DNA of 39,712 bases from a bacterium (GCA_021812245.1 JAKAOK010000015.1:1-39712), one strand, 5' to 3'. Counted from the first letter of the stretch, positions 1-9,185 are shown. Numbers and translations: made by a program. Notes: a model not told the origin generated them from the letters alone.

Positions 1-126
1 ATCGTCGATAAAATACAATATTTTTTTTCCTATATCGCTAAAGAAATTATAGATATTATTACTGTATTCGTCTATTCCGTAAATAGCCACCGTTTTAGCT
101 GTTTCAAATAAATGTTTTTTATTCAT
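1..126 (-). CDS. N-terminal part of a Rossmann-like nucleotide-binding protein (cut by window edge)
   Basis: Only the first 42 codons are visible, starting at the ATG on 124-126 and reading off the left edge. The peptide begins MNKKHLFETAKTVAIYGIDE and ends with YFIDD. This is a beta-strand, a glycine turn (IYGID), a helix, then a second strand ending in acidic residues, as in a Rossmann fold. The same layout (IYGAG...YFIDKD) opens the FkbM protein at 9186-10262 and forms the C-terminal domain of the GT2 protein (AICGTG...CYIDD). In those proteins the domain is attached to a transferase, so the missing part may also be a transferase. It lies 69 nt downstream of the radical SAM gene on the same strand and is probably in the same operon. 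The product cannot be named. Confidence 0.6.
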   Translation of the reverse strand, partial: MNKKHLFETAKTVAIYGIDEYSNNIYNFFSDIGKKILYFIDD

Positions 127-195
127 AATTAGTTAAATTAATTTGCATCAATTATTTTCTCTATGGTATCTGCGTTGTTATTGTAATTATTAATT

Positions 196-1278
196 TTATA
201 TAAAATTAATATGCTCCGGCGGATGTTTGAGCTTCCATAAAAATTCATTTATATTATGCGTTCTGCAGTTTGAATAACATTGTTTTTTAACATCTATTTT
301 TTTTGCAACCTTATTAACAATATTCCAATATCTATCGCTATTTATTATTTCAGCAAATGAACTCTTAATTAAATCGCCTAAAATCCATTCTTCGTTGCCA
401 AACATAGCGCCGCATGGATATAGCTTCCCGTCTCCGCTAGAATAAAGCAAGAAGGGGACGCCGAAACAATTATTGTAATTCCTTTCTCCTTTATTTGATA
501 TTTTATTCCATTTTACAATAACTTTATAACTTTCATTTCCAATAGATTCGGCTTCCGTCAATGAATCCTTATATTTCTCATATTCTCCTAGTTTTTCGTA
601 AATTCCGAGATCATTTTTTATGGAATCGCTGCATTGTTTTACTACTAAATAATCTACACCAATTTTTTTGCCTAATTTAGCAAGAGGAACAACCTGATTA
701 ACGTTATTAGGAGTTAAAACCATTTGCAAGCCTATAGTAATTGTTAATTTTTTAATTTTTTTAATTTTAACGCAAAACTTTATATTGCTAATTACTTTGT
801 CGAAATCTAAACTTCTGTGTATCCTCTTATAGTCGTTATTAGTAGCCGCGCTTAAATTAAATCTTATCCAAGATAAATATTCAAGCGCTTCTTCGCCTTT
901 TTTGCTCGTGTCTAACATTACCCCGTTTGTTCCCAAAGAAATATCCACGCCGGCTTTCTTGCCCTGAACTATAGCATCATAAACATAAGGATTTAACGTT
1001 GGTTCGCCCTCGCCTATAAATGCCATAGATTTAACACCCGCTTTACCTGCATCTTTTACGTAATTTATTAGAGGCGTTTTCGGAAAATATGTCGTTTGTC
1101 CTTTTTTATACAAATTGCCCTGCATAATACCAAAACAGTATTCGCAGTGTATGTTGCAACCTTTACTTAAGCCGACGTCTATGTGCAACGGAGCGATTTT
1201 TTCATTATTTAACCAGTCATTTACCCTGTCTAAATGCCAATATAACTTATGACCGTCCATTAAAAATTTATCAGACAT
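196..1278 (-). CDS. Radical SAM/SPASM-type protein (DGHKL family, copy 1)
   Basis: A 360-residue radical SAM enzyme. The [4Fe-4S] cysteines are C41, C45 and C48 (GCNIHCEYCFG), and a GEGEP motif lies at 89-93, as expected for SAM binding. A C-terminal cysteine set (C271, C289, C334, C338) looks like a SPASM/twitch domain that would hold one or more auxiliary clusters. The N-terminus (MDGHKLYWHLDRV) and the last residues (PEHINFI) are nearly identical to those of the protein at 4823-5890, so the two are paralogues. SPASM/twitch enzymes such as BtrN and NeoN oxidise or epimerise sugar-like rings. A sugar-modifying role is inferred from this and from the glycan neighbours. The substrate is unknown; peptide modification cannot be excluded. 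Confidence 0.85.
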   Translation of the reverse strand: MSDKFLMDGHKLYWHLDRVNDWLNNEKIAPLHIDVGLSKGCNIHCEYCFGIMQGNLYKKGQTTYFPKTPLINYVKDAGKAGVKSMAFIGEGEPTLNPYVYDAIVQGKKAGVDISLGTNGVMLDTSKKGEEALEYLSWIRFNLSAATNNDYKRIHRSLDFDKVISNIKFCVKIKKIKKLTITIGLQMVLTPNNVNQVVPLAKLGKKIGVDYLVVKQCSDSIKNDLGIYEKLGEYEKYKDSLTEAESIGNESYKVIVKWNKISNKGERNYNNCFGVPFLLYSSGDGKLYPCGAMFGNEEWILGDLIKSSFAEIINSDRYWNIVNKVAKKIDVKKQCYSNCRTHNINEFLWKLKHPPEHINFI

Positions 1279-1312
1279 AAAAATCTCAATTCTCCAAATA
1301 AAAATTTAATTA

Positions 1313-2167
1313 TTAAATTAATTTTTCTTTTTTTAATCTTTCGCAGTAATCAAACAGCGCATCTTCCCAATGCCTAAGAAGCGATGTTTTAATAGAATTT
1401 AAAGGAGTGTAAGTATTTTTAATGGCAACAAACGGAAAATCTTTATACGATGCAGGTTGAATATCTATATCTAAATTTAAGTTTTTTATTATATTTTTCA
1501 TTATTTCATGCAAAGAAACACTGCCTTTGTTTGCAATATGATATAAGCCAAAATTTTCATTATTATTTAAAAAAGATAGCAATTTATACGCTATATCTAT
1601 ACTGTATGTAGGTGAAGATATAATATCGTCGGCTACTTTTATAATTTTTGCGCCATTTTCTATTTTTAAAAGCATTTTTTCTACAAATTGTTCTTTTTTT
1701 TTCGTAAAACCAAACAATATTGGTATTCTAAAAATATAATATTTTTTTGAATATGCCTGTATAAAACAATCGCCTAAATATTTTGTTGCTCCATAAATAT
1801 TAAGCGGAGAAGGAATATCTTTTTCATTATAAAAATCCATTTTAAAGTTATCAAAAACGGCATCCGTGCTAAAATGAACTAAAGTAAAATCATTCTTTTT
1901 CGACAATTCCGCAAGTTTTTTAGGATATAACGAATTTAAAATATATGCGGTTTTATTATCATTTTCACATTGATCTATCCCTATAAAAGCGATAGTATTT
2001 ATAACAATATCAAATTTATCGCTTTCTATTAATGAGCTCAGCAAGTTAAAGTCAACGGCATTAAAATTTGAAGTATTCTTACCACAAATACTAAAACCAT
2101 CTTTAAAAACTTCTTTAATAGCCGTTCCAAGTTTACCGGTATCTCCAAGTAACAGTATTTTTTTCAT
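1313..2167 (-). CDS. NAD(P)-dependent sugar epimerase/reductase, RmlD-like
   Basis: A 284-residue short-chain dehydrogenase of the extended type. The Rossmann glycine motif is GDTGKLG at 8-14. An STD segment at 100-102 and the catalytic pair Y125 and K129 (YGATK) complete the active site. The size and the missing C-terminal extension match RmlD (dTDP-4-dehydrorhamnose reductase) and related nucleotide-sugar reductases. No rmlA, rmlB or rmlC is in the window, so rhamnose synthesis is not supported and the true substrate may be another keto-sugar. Its ATG overlaps the TGA of the upstream transketolase gene by 4 nt, implying translational coupling. Confidence 0.8.
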   Translation of the reverse strand: MKKILLLGDTGKLGTAIKEVFKDGFSICGKNTSNFNAVDFNLLSSLIESDKFDIVINTIAFIGIDQCENDNKTAYILNSLYPKKLAELSKKNDFTLVHFSTDAVFDNFKMDFYNEKDIPSPLNIYGATKYLGDCFIQAYSKKYYIFRIPILFGFTKKKEQFVEKMLLKIENGAKIIKVADDIISSPTYSIDIAYKLLSFLNNNENFGLYHIANKGSVSLHEIMKNIIKNLNLDIDIQPASYKDFPFVAIKNTYTPLNSIKTSLLRHWEDALFDYCERLKKEKLI

Positions 2168-3093
2168 AAAATTTTATATCCCAAAATATTTTTAACTACA
2201 GTAACTATCGAATTTTTAGAAAGTCCAAATAATTTCCTCATTCCATTCTGGTCTTTTATTTCATGAATAAATTTATGGGTTATCCCTAAGGTAGTCAATT
2301 CATAATTATTAATTTTATTAATTGCGAATATCTCAAAAAGAATACTGCCTAAACCGCCTATTATATAATGCTCTTCTATGCTGATTACATGTTTAACTTT
2401 GCCTATCGTATCTATCAATAAAGATTCGTTAATTGGATTCAACATTGGAATAGAAACAACCTTAACCGATATTCCCTCTTTTAAAAGTTCTTTGCGTGCA
2501 TCCATAACCTCCGTCCCGATTGAACCGTGAAATATTAAACATACTTCTTCGCCGTCTTTCATTAAAATAGGCTCAGTTATATTTATGTTTTTATCCACAT
2601 GTATATTTGGCTCGCCTCTTTTAGCCAAACGTACATAAACTGGATTTTTCGATGTTAACGAATATTCGGCCGAAAGTTCCGCTTCTATCGGGTCGGCTGG
2701 AGATATTATAGTTAAATTAGGAAGCGTTCTTGCAATAGCAATATCCTCTATTGAATAATGGGTCATTCCCTGCGGAGCATAAGTAACGCCGCTGCCTATC
2801 CCGACGAGCGTTACCGCTAGATTTTGATAGCATATATCATTCCTTACCTGCTCATAAGTTCTGTATAATAAAAATGGAATTATATTATATATATAAACCT
2901 TAAAACCGGCAATAGCCATTCCGGCGGCAAAACCCGTTGCATTCTGTTCTGCTACGCCAAGATTTATAAAATTATCGGGACTTTCATTTTTAAAATTGTC
3001 AAAAACTCCAAGCCCCGCATCCCCCGATATTATAAATATATCTTTATTTTTTGAAACTTCTGACGTAATCTTATTTATAAATGCGCTTCTCAA
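2164..3093 (-). CDS. Transketolase C-terminal subunit (pyrimidine-binding and C-terminal domains)
   Basis: A 309-residue protein covering the second half of transketolase. The pyrimidine-binding domain carries the catalytic glutamate E49 in LGVAEQNATGFAAG. It is followed by the conserved YEQVRND segment and a C-terminal Rossmann-like domain (IGTEVMDA, then ISIEEH). It pairs with the N-terminal subunit encoded immediately upstream; the two genes overlap by 4 nt. Split transketolases transfer two-carbon ketol units, and in secondary-metabolite and polysaccharide clusters they are used on special sugars. Its place between an SDR and a glycosyltransferase argues for glycan work, not the pentose phosphate pathway, but this is not proven. 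Confidence 0.88.
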   Translation of the reverse strand: MRSAFINKITSEVSKNKDIFIISGDAGLGVFDNFKNESPDNFINLGVAEQNATGFAAGMAIAGFKVYIYNIIPFLLYRTYEQVRNDICYQNLAVTLVGIGSGVTYAPQGMTHYSIEDIAIARTLPNLTIISPADPIEAELSAEYSLTSKNPVYVRLAKRGEPNIHVDKNINITEPILMKDGEEVCLIFHGSIGTEVMDARKELLKEGISVKVVSIPMLNPINESLLIDTIGKVKHVISIEEHYIIGGLGSILFEIFAINKINNYELTTLGITHKFIHEIKDQNGMRKLFGLSKNSIVTVVKNILGYKIL

Positions 3094-3872
3094 AGAAGTT
3101 CCCTCAATGCTTTATCTTTATGTTCACCGGTTACTATATAATAATGCCACTCAAGTTTATTCTCCATAAATGACACCCCTTTTCCTTTAACGGTATCGGC
3201 TATTATAATATTAGGTTTATTTTTTGTTCTTTCTTTAAAAACCTGTCGTAAAGCAGAAATATCGTGCCCGTTTACTATAGCCGTATTCCAGCCGAAAGCC
3301 TCCCATTTATCTCTAACGGGCTCATAGCTACAAATTTCTTTCGCTCTGCCGTAACCCTGCAAATTATTATAATCAAGGATAACCGTAAAATTATCCAGTC
3401 CTAACTTTGAACCGAACAAAGCTCCTTCCCATACTGAACCTTCCTGCGATTCACCGTCTCCGATTAATACATAGACTTTTCTCTTTAAATTTCTCTTTTT
3501 AAAGCCGTATGCAATTCCAAGCCCCATATTAAATCCATGACCGAGTGAACCTGCAGAAACTTCTACCCCCTTTGCCGTAAACCTGTCGAGATGCGCGGGA
3601 AGAGTTCCGTCGTTTTTGAGATACCCTTTCAACAAATTTTCATTAATTATGCCGGTTTCTGCCAATGCTGCATAAAGAGCCATAGCTCCATGCGCTTTGC
3701 TTAAAATAAAAACATCCCTATTTTCCCATGGTTCTAATTTTAAAATATCAAAATATAAGACCGTTAATATGTCAACGCAGGATAAAGACGACCCTACATG
3801 CGCACTCTTTGAATCATGCGCCATTTCAATTATTTTTCTCCTAATGTTTTTTGACTTGTCTATAAGATTCAA
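3090..3872 (-). CDS. Transketolase N-terminal subunit (ThDP diphosphate-binding)
   Basis: A 260-residue protein equal to the first third of transketolase. The thiamine diphosphate/Mg motif begins with GDGESQEG at 138-145 and ends at the NN pair 169-170. H25 and H61 (SKAHGA) are typical substrate- or cofactor-binding histidines of the family. It is co-encoded with the C-terminal subunit (4-nt overlap), and together they would make one functional enzyme. The gene follows the GT9 gene after 9 nt. I take the ATG on 3870-3872 as the start. Confidence 0.88.
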   Translation of the reverse strand: MNLIDKSKNIRRKIIEMAHDSKSAHVGSSLSCVDILTVLYFDILKLEPWENRDVFILSKAHGAMALYAALAETGIINENLLKGYLKNDGTLPAHLDRFTAKGVEVSAGSLGHGFNMGLGIAYGFKKRNLKRKVYVLIGDGESQEGSVWEGALFGSKLGLDNFTVILDYNNLQGYGRAKEICSYEPVRDKWEAFGWNTAIVNGHDISALRQVFKERTKNKPNIIIADTVKGKGVSFMENKLEWHYYIVTGEHKDKALRELL

Positions 3873-3881
3873 AATGTTTTT

Positions 3882-4814
3882 TTAAATAATTTTTTTTAAA
3901 GTATCGATTATTTTATTAATATCAACGTAATCCATACAAAATGCATCGTTTTTACAAACCGAATTGTAACACGGCATGTATTTGCAATTAATCTCAGGGG
4001 TAACAAATTGACATCTGCCGTATGAAGAAACCTCATTATATGATGTTGCGCCGAAAAGAGCTACAACCTTTTTCTTTAAAGCAAGGGCTATATGTAAGCC
4101 TAGACTGTCCTGCGTTATTATACATCTGCATGAGTTCAGCCAGTCTATATATTCATATAAATCGTTCAACCCCTCCTGCCAGGAGATTTTGTATCTTTCT
4201 CTTAAAAGCAGTGATTCAAGCTCATTCCATTTATCCATAGGCATAGCTTTAGTAAGCCATTTAGAACCGGATTTATAATTGAGACCGATATCGTAAGCAG
4301 CAGTTGTTTTAGGCTTATAACCTAAAATATACTCCTGTCCCGTCCATTTCTCTCCTATCATTTCAATTAGCACTTTCTGCCAGTAATCGTTTGTTTTTTT
4401 CTCGCCGTTTTTATTCTGGATATAATTTAGAAAGTCTAAACCTTTTTCGTATGCGCTGTAAGCACCTGTTTGTGAATCAAACCTGAAGCCGTACTTGACC
4501 CATGCGTCTACCATATCGGCAATAGCGCATACCCCTGGTATTTTTTCAAGATTTATAAGTATATCGAATCTTTCCTTTAATAACTGAAACGGAACAAAAT
4601 TATCCCAGATTAAAATTCTATTTAAATACTCGTTGTTATTTAATAATGGGTATGCTTCCTCGGCAACAAGCCATGTTATTTCCGAATCGGGATGCTTGCC
4701 TTTTAAAGCGCTAAGTATAGGAGTCGTGCGCAAAACATCGCCAAGGCTAGGGATTTTGCCTATCTCCGAATCCAGCGTTTCGGAGTAACCGAGTTTTATA
4801 ATTAGTATCTTCAT
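3882..4814 (-). CDS. Glycosyltransferase family 9 (heptosyltransferase-like)
   Basis: A 310-residue GT-B protein. The N-terminus (MKILIIKLGYSETLD, then PSLGDVLRTTPILSALK) is the GT9 signature for the acceptor side. The donor-site segment ITQDSLGLHIALAL with VVALFGATS is the typical C-terminal Rossmann portion. The tail has a cysteine-rich stretch, CKYMPCYNSVC followed by another C, which also occurs in modified form in the two longer GT9 proteins at 21447-23171 and 25070-26671. GT9 enzymes normally transfer heptose or similar sugars from nucleotide donors in the cytoplasm. The actual sugar here is unknown. It sits between the transketolase pair and radical SAM copy 2, with gaps of 8-9 nt. Confidence 0.82.
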   Translation of the reverse strand: MKILIIKLGYSETLDSEIGKIPSLGDVLRTTPILSALKGKHPDSEITWLVAEEAYPLLNNNEYLNRILIWDNFVPFQLLKERFDILINLEKIPGVCAIADMVDAWVKYGFRFDSQTGAYSAYEKGLDFLNYIQNKNGEKKTNDYWQKVLIEMIGEKWTGQEYILGYKPKTTAAYDIGLNYKSGSKWLTKAMPMDKWNELESLLLRERYKISWQEGLNDLYEYIDWLNSCRCIITQDSLGLHIALALKKKVVALFGATSYNEVSSYGRCQFVTPEINCKYMPCYNSVCKNDAFCMDYVDINKIIDTLKKII

Positions 4815-4822
4815 AAAAGTAG

Positions 4823-5890
4823 TTATATAAAATTAATATGTTCCGGTTTATGGGACAACATTTCAAGAAATTCGTTTACGCGCGCCATTCGACAGTTAAC
4901 CCTGCATTCTTTCGCAATCTCAAGCCCGTTGAGTCCATAATCTATGGAGGATTTTCTTTTATCCGAAAATAAAATATCCTTTATATTATCGTCGTAAATA
5001 TTGCCTGCCTTGAATCTTTCGTCGCCAGTAAATACGGCGCAAGTATAAAAATCTCCTTTAGAGGTAAGAAAACCCCAGAAGGGAAGGGCGTAACAGTGAT
5101 GAAATTCTTTAATCTTTTTTATATATTTTTCAAAAGATTTTCTTCTGAAAATAATATTAATCTTGCAGGCATTTTTTTTTATAATATTATCTATATAATC
5201 TAATGTTTTTCTTGAATATAAATTTTCTTTATTTTTAAGCTGTTGCGGGTGTTTTGAAAATGATTTAAAAACAACATAATCGACACCTATGTCGGAAAAC
5301 AGGTTAATAGCATTTTCTATATCTTTTAAATTTTCTTCTATAACTAAAAACTGTATGCCTATTGTAGTTTTAAGTTTATTTTCGTTTTTTATTTTTACGA
5401 CGGATTTTATGTTATTAATGACTGTATCGAAAGTATGATTAGAGGATTTATGAACGATTTCGTAAATATCCTTAGTTCCTGCATCTACGCTGAATTTTAT
5501 CCATGTTAGATTTGGAATAATTATATTGAAAATATCTAAATTACCTATACTTCCGTTAGAAACGATAGCGGCGTCTATGTAATTCTTCTTTGTAGCTATT
5601 ATCATTTTATCTATATCTTTATGCAAAAAAGGCTCTCCGTCTCCCGCAAAAACTACACTTTTTAAGCCCGCTTCGCCCATTTTTTTCATAAAATTTTCAA
5701 AAACATCTGCGTCAAGACTTTGCTTTTCTTTCATTGCAAAATCCACGCCGCAAAAAATACACCTTTGATTGCAGTACGAAACTGGAGAAACTTCGATATA
5801 AATTGGAGAAATATATTTTTTTTCCTGCCATTCCCGAACCCTGTCTAAGTGCCAGTAAAGTTTATGTCCGTCGATTAGAAATTTGTCCAT
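4823..5890 (-). CDS. Radical SAM/SPASM-type protein (DGHKL family, copy 2)
   Basis: A 355-residue radical SAM enzyme. The cluster cysteines are C40, C44 and C47 (YCNQRCIFCG), with GDGEP at 83-87. A C-terminal set, C266, C284, C329 and C333, matches in spacing the set in the 196-1278 protein (C271, C289, C334, C338). Both share the opening DGHKLYWHLDRV and the ending PEHINFI. The core sequences are well diverged, so they probably act on different positions or substrates and are not a recent duplication. It follows the next radical SAM gene (5901-6815) after only 10 nt, so the two are expressed together. A role in ring oxidation or epimerisation of a sugar is inferred, not shown. Confidence 0.85.
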   Translation of the reverse strand: MDKFLIDGHKLYWHLDRVREWQEKKYISPIYIEVSPVSYCNQRCIFCGVDFAMKEKQSLDADVFENFMKKMGEAGLKSVVFAGDGEPFLHKDIDKMIIATKKNYIDAAIVSNGSIGNLDIFNIIIPNLTWIKFSVDAGTKDIYEIVHKSSNHTFDTVINNIKSVVKIKNENKLKTTIGIQFLVIEENLKDIENAINLFSDIGVDYVVFKSFSKHPQQLKNKENLYSRKTLDYIDNIIKKNACKINIIFRRKSFEKYIKKIKEFHHCYALPFWGFLTSKGDFYTCAVFTGDERFKAGNIYDDNIKDILFSDKRKSSIDYGLNGLEIAKECRVNCRMARVNEFLEMLSHKPEHINFI

Positions 5891-5900
5891 ATTTAATTTA

Positions 5901-6815
5901 TTATTTTCCTATATTTATAATTTCTACACTCGTGTGTCCATGTTCTTGAAAACGGTTTGTCTTTATCTTAACGTCGCAGGGGTTGCAGTCGCCGTAAAAC
6001 GAACATGGGCGGAATTCGTCTATTATATCTTCGTTTAAGTTTTCGTCGATAATATGGGCGTATGGATTTCTTCCTTTATATAAATCTGCATGGCATTTAT
6101 AAACATAACCGGAAGGATCGACTATAAGTTCCGTCGTCCTGCATTCGCAGGTTTTTAATTCCGAAGCGTTAACTGAACCATTATATTTAAAAGTTCCGTA
6201 TAATTTGCCGTTATATTCGCCTAAATATTCTTTAGTCCTGAAATCTATTCCGATGTCAAGACATCTTTCTTTAACTTTAAGTATGTGGTCTCTTAGCGAA
6301 CCGTCAGGCTGAAGTATGCCGAAAAGACCGATGTTAAACCCTGCATCCTTAAGTTTTAAAGTTTTTTTAATCAAATCGTCGATATAGTTTTGCCACGGAT
6401 GATAGCTGACTCTTATCGGAGCGTAAGGAGCGATTCTGTTGAATCTCCAGACCGGCGCTTCTTTGATAAATTTATCGACGTCGAACATTAGATTAGTGAG
6501 TAAATCCATTTTAATATCGGGTTTTACCTCGTTAACAAACTTATAAAAACCTTTATGGAGAGTAGGTTCGCCTCCCTGTAACGTAAGCGGCAAATCATCT
6601 CTTAATACAAGCCTGTTCGCGGCTTCAATCCATTCCTCCGCAGTCAGTCCGTTTCTATGAGCCTGTGAAACGCGGGAACCGCCGTTATGAATATTTATAC
6701 AGTAAGGGCATTTAAGGTTGCAGGATAAAGTAAGGAAAAAGGCTACGTAGTTGTGATGAGGCTTGAGCCTTATTATATTTAGGTTTAAATTGTCTTTTTC
6801 TTTAAATGGATTCAT
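5901..6815 (-). CDS. Radical SAM protein with C-terminal cysteine cluster
   Basis: A 304-residue radical SAM protein of a different subfamily from its neighbours. The SAM-cluster cysteines are C32, C36 and C39 (SCNLKCPYCI) and the GGEP motif is at 81-84. The C-terminal third has C223, C225, C241, C271, C277 and C280, enough to bind auxiliary iron-sulfur clusters, though the spacing is not that of a textbook SPASM domain. It lacks the DGHKL N-terminus. The ATG overlaps the stop codon of the GT2 gene by 4 nt. Substrate unknown; the glycan context suggests sugar or glycolipid modification. Confidence 0.82.
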   Translation of the reverse strand: MNPFKEKDNLNLNIIRLKPHHNYVAFFLTLSCNLKCPYCINIHNGGSRVSQAHRNGLTAEEWIEAANRLVLRDDLPLTLQGGEPTLHKGFYKFVNEVKPDIKMDLLTNLMFDVDKFIKEAPVWRFNRIAPYAPIRVSYHPWQNYIDDLIKKTLKLKDAGFNIGLFGILQPDGSLRDHILKVKERCLDIGIDFRTKEYLGEYNGKLYGTFKYNGSVNASELKTCECRTTELIVDPSGYVYKCHADLYKGRNPYAHIIDENLNEDIIDEFRPCSFYGDCNPCDVKIKTNRFQEHGHTSVEIINIGK

Positions 6816-8080
6816 AAATTGACAATGTTATTTTTATTAAGTTCTGCCGCAAATATTTCTTTTGGCGTATAAATTATTTCGTCATTTATACCAGATTCTT
6901 GAAGTTTAACCCTTATAGATTCTTCTTTGTTTTGGTTGTAAACCGCTATAATATAAATATCCGGCTTAGGCAATCCTTTTAATTCATTTGTCTTATATAT
7001 CTTTAATCCATAATTCTCTCCGCTTTTAAAATCGTCGATGTAGCAATATATATTCTTATTTAACCGCTTCAATAACATCGATACGTGTAAACTTGCATCG
7101 CCGGTACCGCAAATTGCAAAATTATTATATTCATCAATCGGCTGCTTATTTGAATTAAAGTAGTAATTTACAAGTTTAAATGTAAATTCTTCGTTTTTAT
7201 TTTTTATATATTCTATTAATTCTTTTGGACTTGCATTAAACATGGAAAAATTTTTAAACAAACGATAATATATTTTTACAAACATTAATTTCAGATAATT
7301 ATCTAACTCGTTTTCCGTTAATTTGCCGACGGTTTTAGCAGTCCTGTAAATCCACTTAACTGTTTCAACTGCATCGCCTATATTCCTTTTATCGTCTTTT
7401 TTTATAAGAGCAAAATTCTGACCTTCTAAATCCATACTCCATAAATAAGGATATTTATCGATAAAAGCTGCTTTTCCGTAAAAAAGGGAACATATGGTTG
7501 ATTGATTATCCGATAATAAGTTATCTAAAGATACTTCTTGATATATTTGTTTTAATATTTTAGTTTTATATATCGCTACGCCGCCGACATGACCGGGACA
7601 ATTTCTGTTCCTAAAAAAAATATCTTTGCCGTTTTCTATTTGTTTTTGAAAAAGATTTGCATAATTAAATGATTTTAAAATTTTTTGTGTTTCTCTGCTT
7701 ACGCCATGAAAATTAGAACAAATCATTACGATTTCTTTATCCTTAGAAACAAGCGACATTGCTTCGGAAAAATAATTATTATATATAAATGTATCGTCAT
7801 CGCCTATAAGAATAACCCACTCTCCGAATACAAAATTAAGTATCGCGTCTGCAGTATTAGTAAGAGAACCTAAATTTTTTTCACGTTTTATATATCTAAT
7901 ACGATTATCTTTAGAATACGTCTTTCTTATCATATCTTCTGTATTATCGGTAGAACAATCATCAAAAATTACAATTTCGAAATTTGGATAATCTTGTCTT
8001 ATAATAGAATCTATCATCCTAATAATGTAATTTGACCTGTTGTAAGTAGGTAAAATTATGCTTATAAACGGTAAATTCAT
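6812..8080 (-). CDS. GT2 glycosyltransferase with C-terminal Rossmann-like domain
   Basis: A 422-residue protein. Residues 5-230 form a GT-A family 2 domain. It opens ISIILPTYNRSNYI, has DDCSTDN near 40 for nucleotide binding and a metal-binding DDD at 94-96. The last ~105 residues are a separate domain (AICGTGDAS, then CYIDD) resembling the nucleotide-binding domains at the start of the FkbM protein and of the partial gene at the left edge. I chose the ATG on 8078-8080 because a strong ribosome-binding site (AGGAGAGAGGA) precedes it. The alternative TTG on 8105-8107 would add nine residues and has no such site. It transfers a sugar in the cytoplasm; donor and acceptor are unknown. Confidence 0.8.
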   Translation of the reverse strand: MNLPFISIILPTYNRSNYIIRMIDSIIRQDYPNFEIVIFDDCSTDNTEDMIRKTYSKDNRIRYIKREKNLGSLTNTADAILNFVFGEWVILIGDDDTFIYNNYFSEAMSLVSKDKEIVMICSNFHGVSRETQKILKSFNYANLFQKQIENGKDIFFRNRNCPGHVGGVAIYKTKILKQIYQEVSLDNLLSDNQSTICSLFYGKAAFIDKYPYLWSMDLEGQNFALIKKDDKRNIGDAVETVKWIYRTAKTVGKLTENELDNYLKLMFVKIYYRLFKNFSMFNASPKELIEYIKNKNEEFTFKLVNYYFNSNKQPIDEYNNFAICGTGDASLHVSMLLKRLNKNIYCYIDDFKSGENYGLKIYKTNELKGLPKPDIYIIAVYNQNKEESIRVKLQESGINDEIIYTPKEIFAAELNKNNIVNL

Positions 8081-8085
8081 ACTTA

Positions 8086-8096
8086 TCCTCTCTCCT
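8086..8096 (-). promoter_or_regulatory. Ribosome-binding site that fixes the start of the GT2 gene
   Basis: Read on the minus strand the site is AGGAGAGAGGA, ending 5 nt before the ATG on 8078-8080. It lies inside the longer reading frame that could start at TTG 8105-8107, so it favours the shorter 422-residue protein. Confidence 0.7.
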
Positions 8097-8142
8097 TTTT
8101 CAAACAATAGCTATATGCTTCATAATTTTCAATGCAAATATG

Positions 8143-9162
8143 CTATAATCCGCCTTTTCTTATCATTAAATTTATTAATATTTTTTCAGAGTAAATATCT
8201 ATATCGTCAAGCTGTGTATGGGTTACTAGCCCGCAATTACCGCATACTGGATGGTTTTTCCGTTTTTTCATTAGAAACATTTTCTGATATTCAAAAAGTT
8301 TTTTACTATTCCATATTTCTTTTACGGTATTGCACTTAACATCCCCTATTACTAGCTTTCTAGACCAATCTCCATGACAAAGACTTGCTGTTCCGTCAGA
8401 ATTGATTGCAAAAGAATAAAATACAAAAGGACAAACCAAGACCTCTTTTATTTTTTCTCCGTACATGTTCATTTGCCGATTAACTTTTACCTCTCTTAAT
8501 TCAAATTCTGGCCAGCAAGGAGAAATAGACTCTATAAATATTTTATCCGCTATATTTCCAAAAATTTCATAAAATTTGTTGCGTTCCTCAATAGATAATA
8601 TATCGCCGTTTATTTTGACATACATCTCGCAATTTCCTCTATTTTCGTAAAAATGACGAATATTATCAACCATATTGTCAATATTAACGGATACTCCGGA
8701 AAAATATTTATATTGTTCTTTGTTTATCCCTTCAATGGAAATGGTTATTCTATCGAGACCCGCTTTTATGATTTCCAAGTTCTTTTTATAACTGAGAAGA
8801 GTGCCGTTCGTAGCAGTCCCTATTTTCTGAGCACAGCCTTTATCTTTGGCATATTTAACCATGTCTGCAAAATGCGGGTTAAGCAAAGGCTCTCCGTCCT
8901 TATAAAGCAATAAAAGCCTGATAGGTTCTTTGAAGTCGCAAATATCGTTTATAATTTTTTTATATAAGCTAAAATCCATTAATCCAAACTTCCTGCCCGG
9001 CGTCTTCTTCATTAGCTCTCTATCGCCTGTCGGACAGAATTTACATTTAAAATTACAAACATCGGATGGGTCAATAAAAATACGGAAAGGTATTTTTAAT
9101 GGAATAGCTTCCTCTAATTTAGTCCTATTTTCGCATTTAAGCGTTTTAGCTTGTGCTTTCAT
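8143..9162 (-). CDS. Radical SAM protein with SPASM domain
   Basis: A 339-residue radical SAM enzyme of the classic SPASM type. C36, C40 and C43 (VCNFKCKFCPTG) bind the SAM cluster, and YKDGEPLL carries the GEP-like motif. The C-terminal region has C244, C262, C277, C307 and C310, including the typical INSDGTASLCHGDW and the VCGNCG ending. Standard SPASM proteins use these to hold auxiliary clusters. It is longer-range related to, but not a close paralogue of, the two DGHKL proteins. It lies between the FkbM methyltransferase and the GT2 gene. The substrate is unknown; a role in tailoring the island's sugar is inferred from position. Confidence 0.87.
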   Translation of the reverse strand: MKAQAKTLKCENRTKLEEAIPLKIPFRIFIDPSDVCNFKCKFCPTGDRELMKKTPGRKFGLMDFSLYKKIINDICDFKEPIRLLLLYKDGEPLLNPHFADMVKYAKDKGCAQKIGTATNGTLLSYKKNLEIIKAGLDRITISIEGINKEQYKYFSGVSVNIDNMVDNIRHFYENRGNCEMYVKINGDILSIEERNKFYEIFGNIADKIFIESISPCWPEFELREVKVNRQMNMYGEKIKEVLVCPFVFYSFAINSDGTASLCHGDWSRKLVIGDVKCNTVKEIWNSKKLFEYQKMFLMKKRKNHPVCGNCGLVTHTQLDDIDIYSEKILINLMIRKGGL

Positions 9163-9185
9163 AAGGTAATAATAATAATGGCATA

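Noticed and set aside
1313-2167. Full rhamnose pathway
   Set aside because: Only an RmlD-like gene is present; rmlA, rmlB and rmlC are absent from the window.
8081-8107. TTG start for the GT2 gene at 8107
   Set aside because: A strong ribosome-binding site sits inside the extension and points to ATG 8080.
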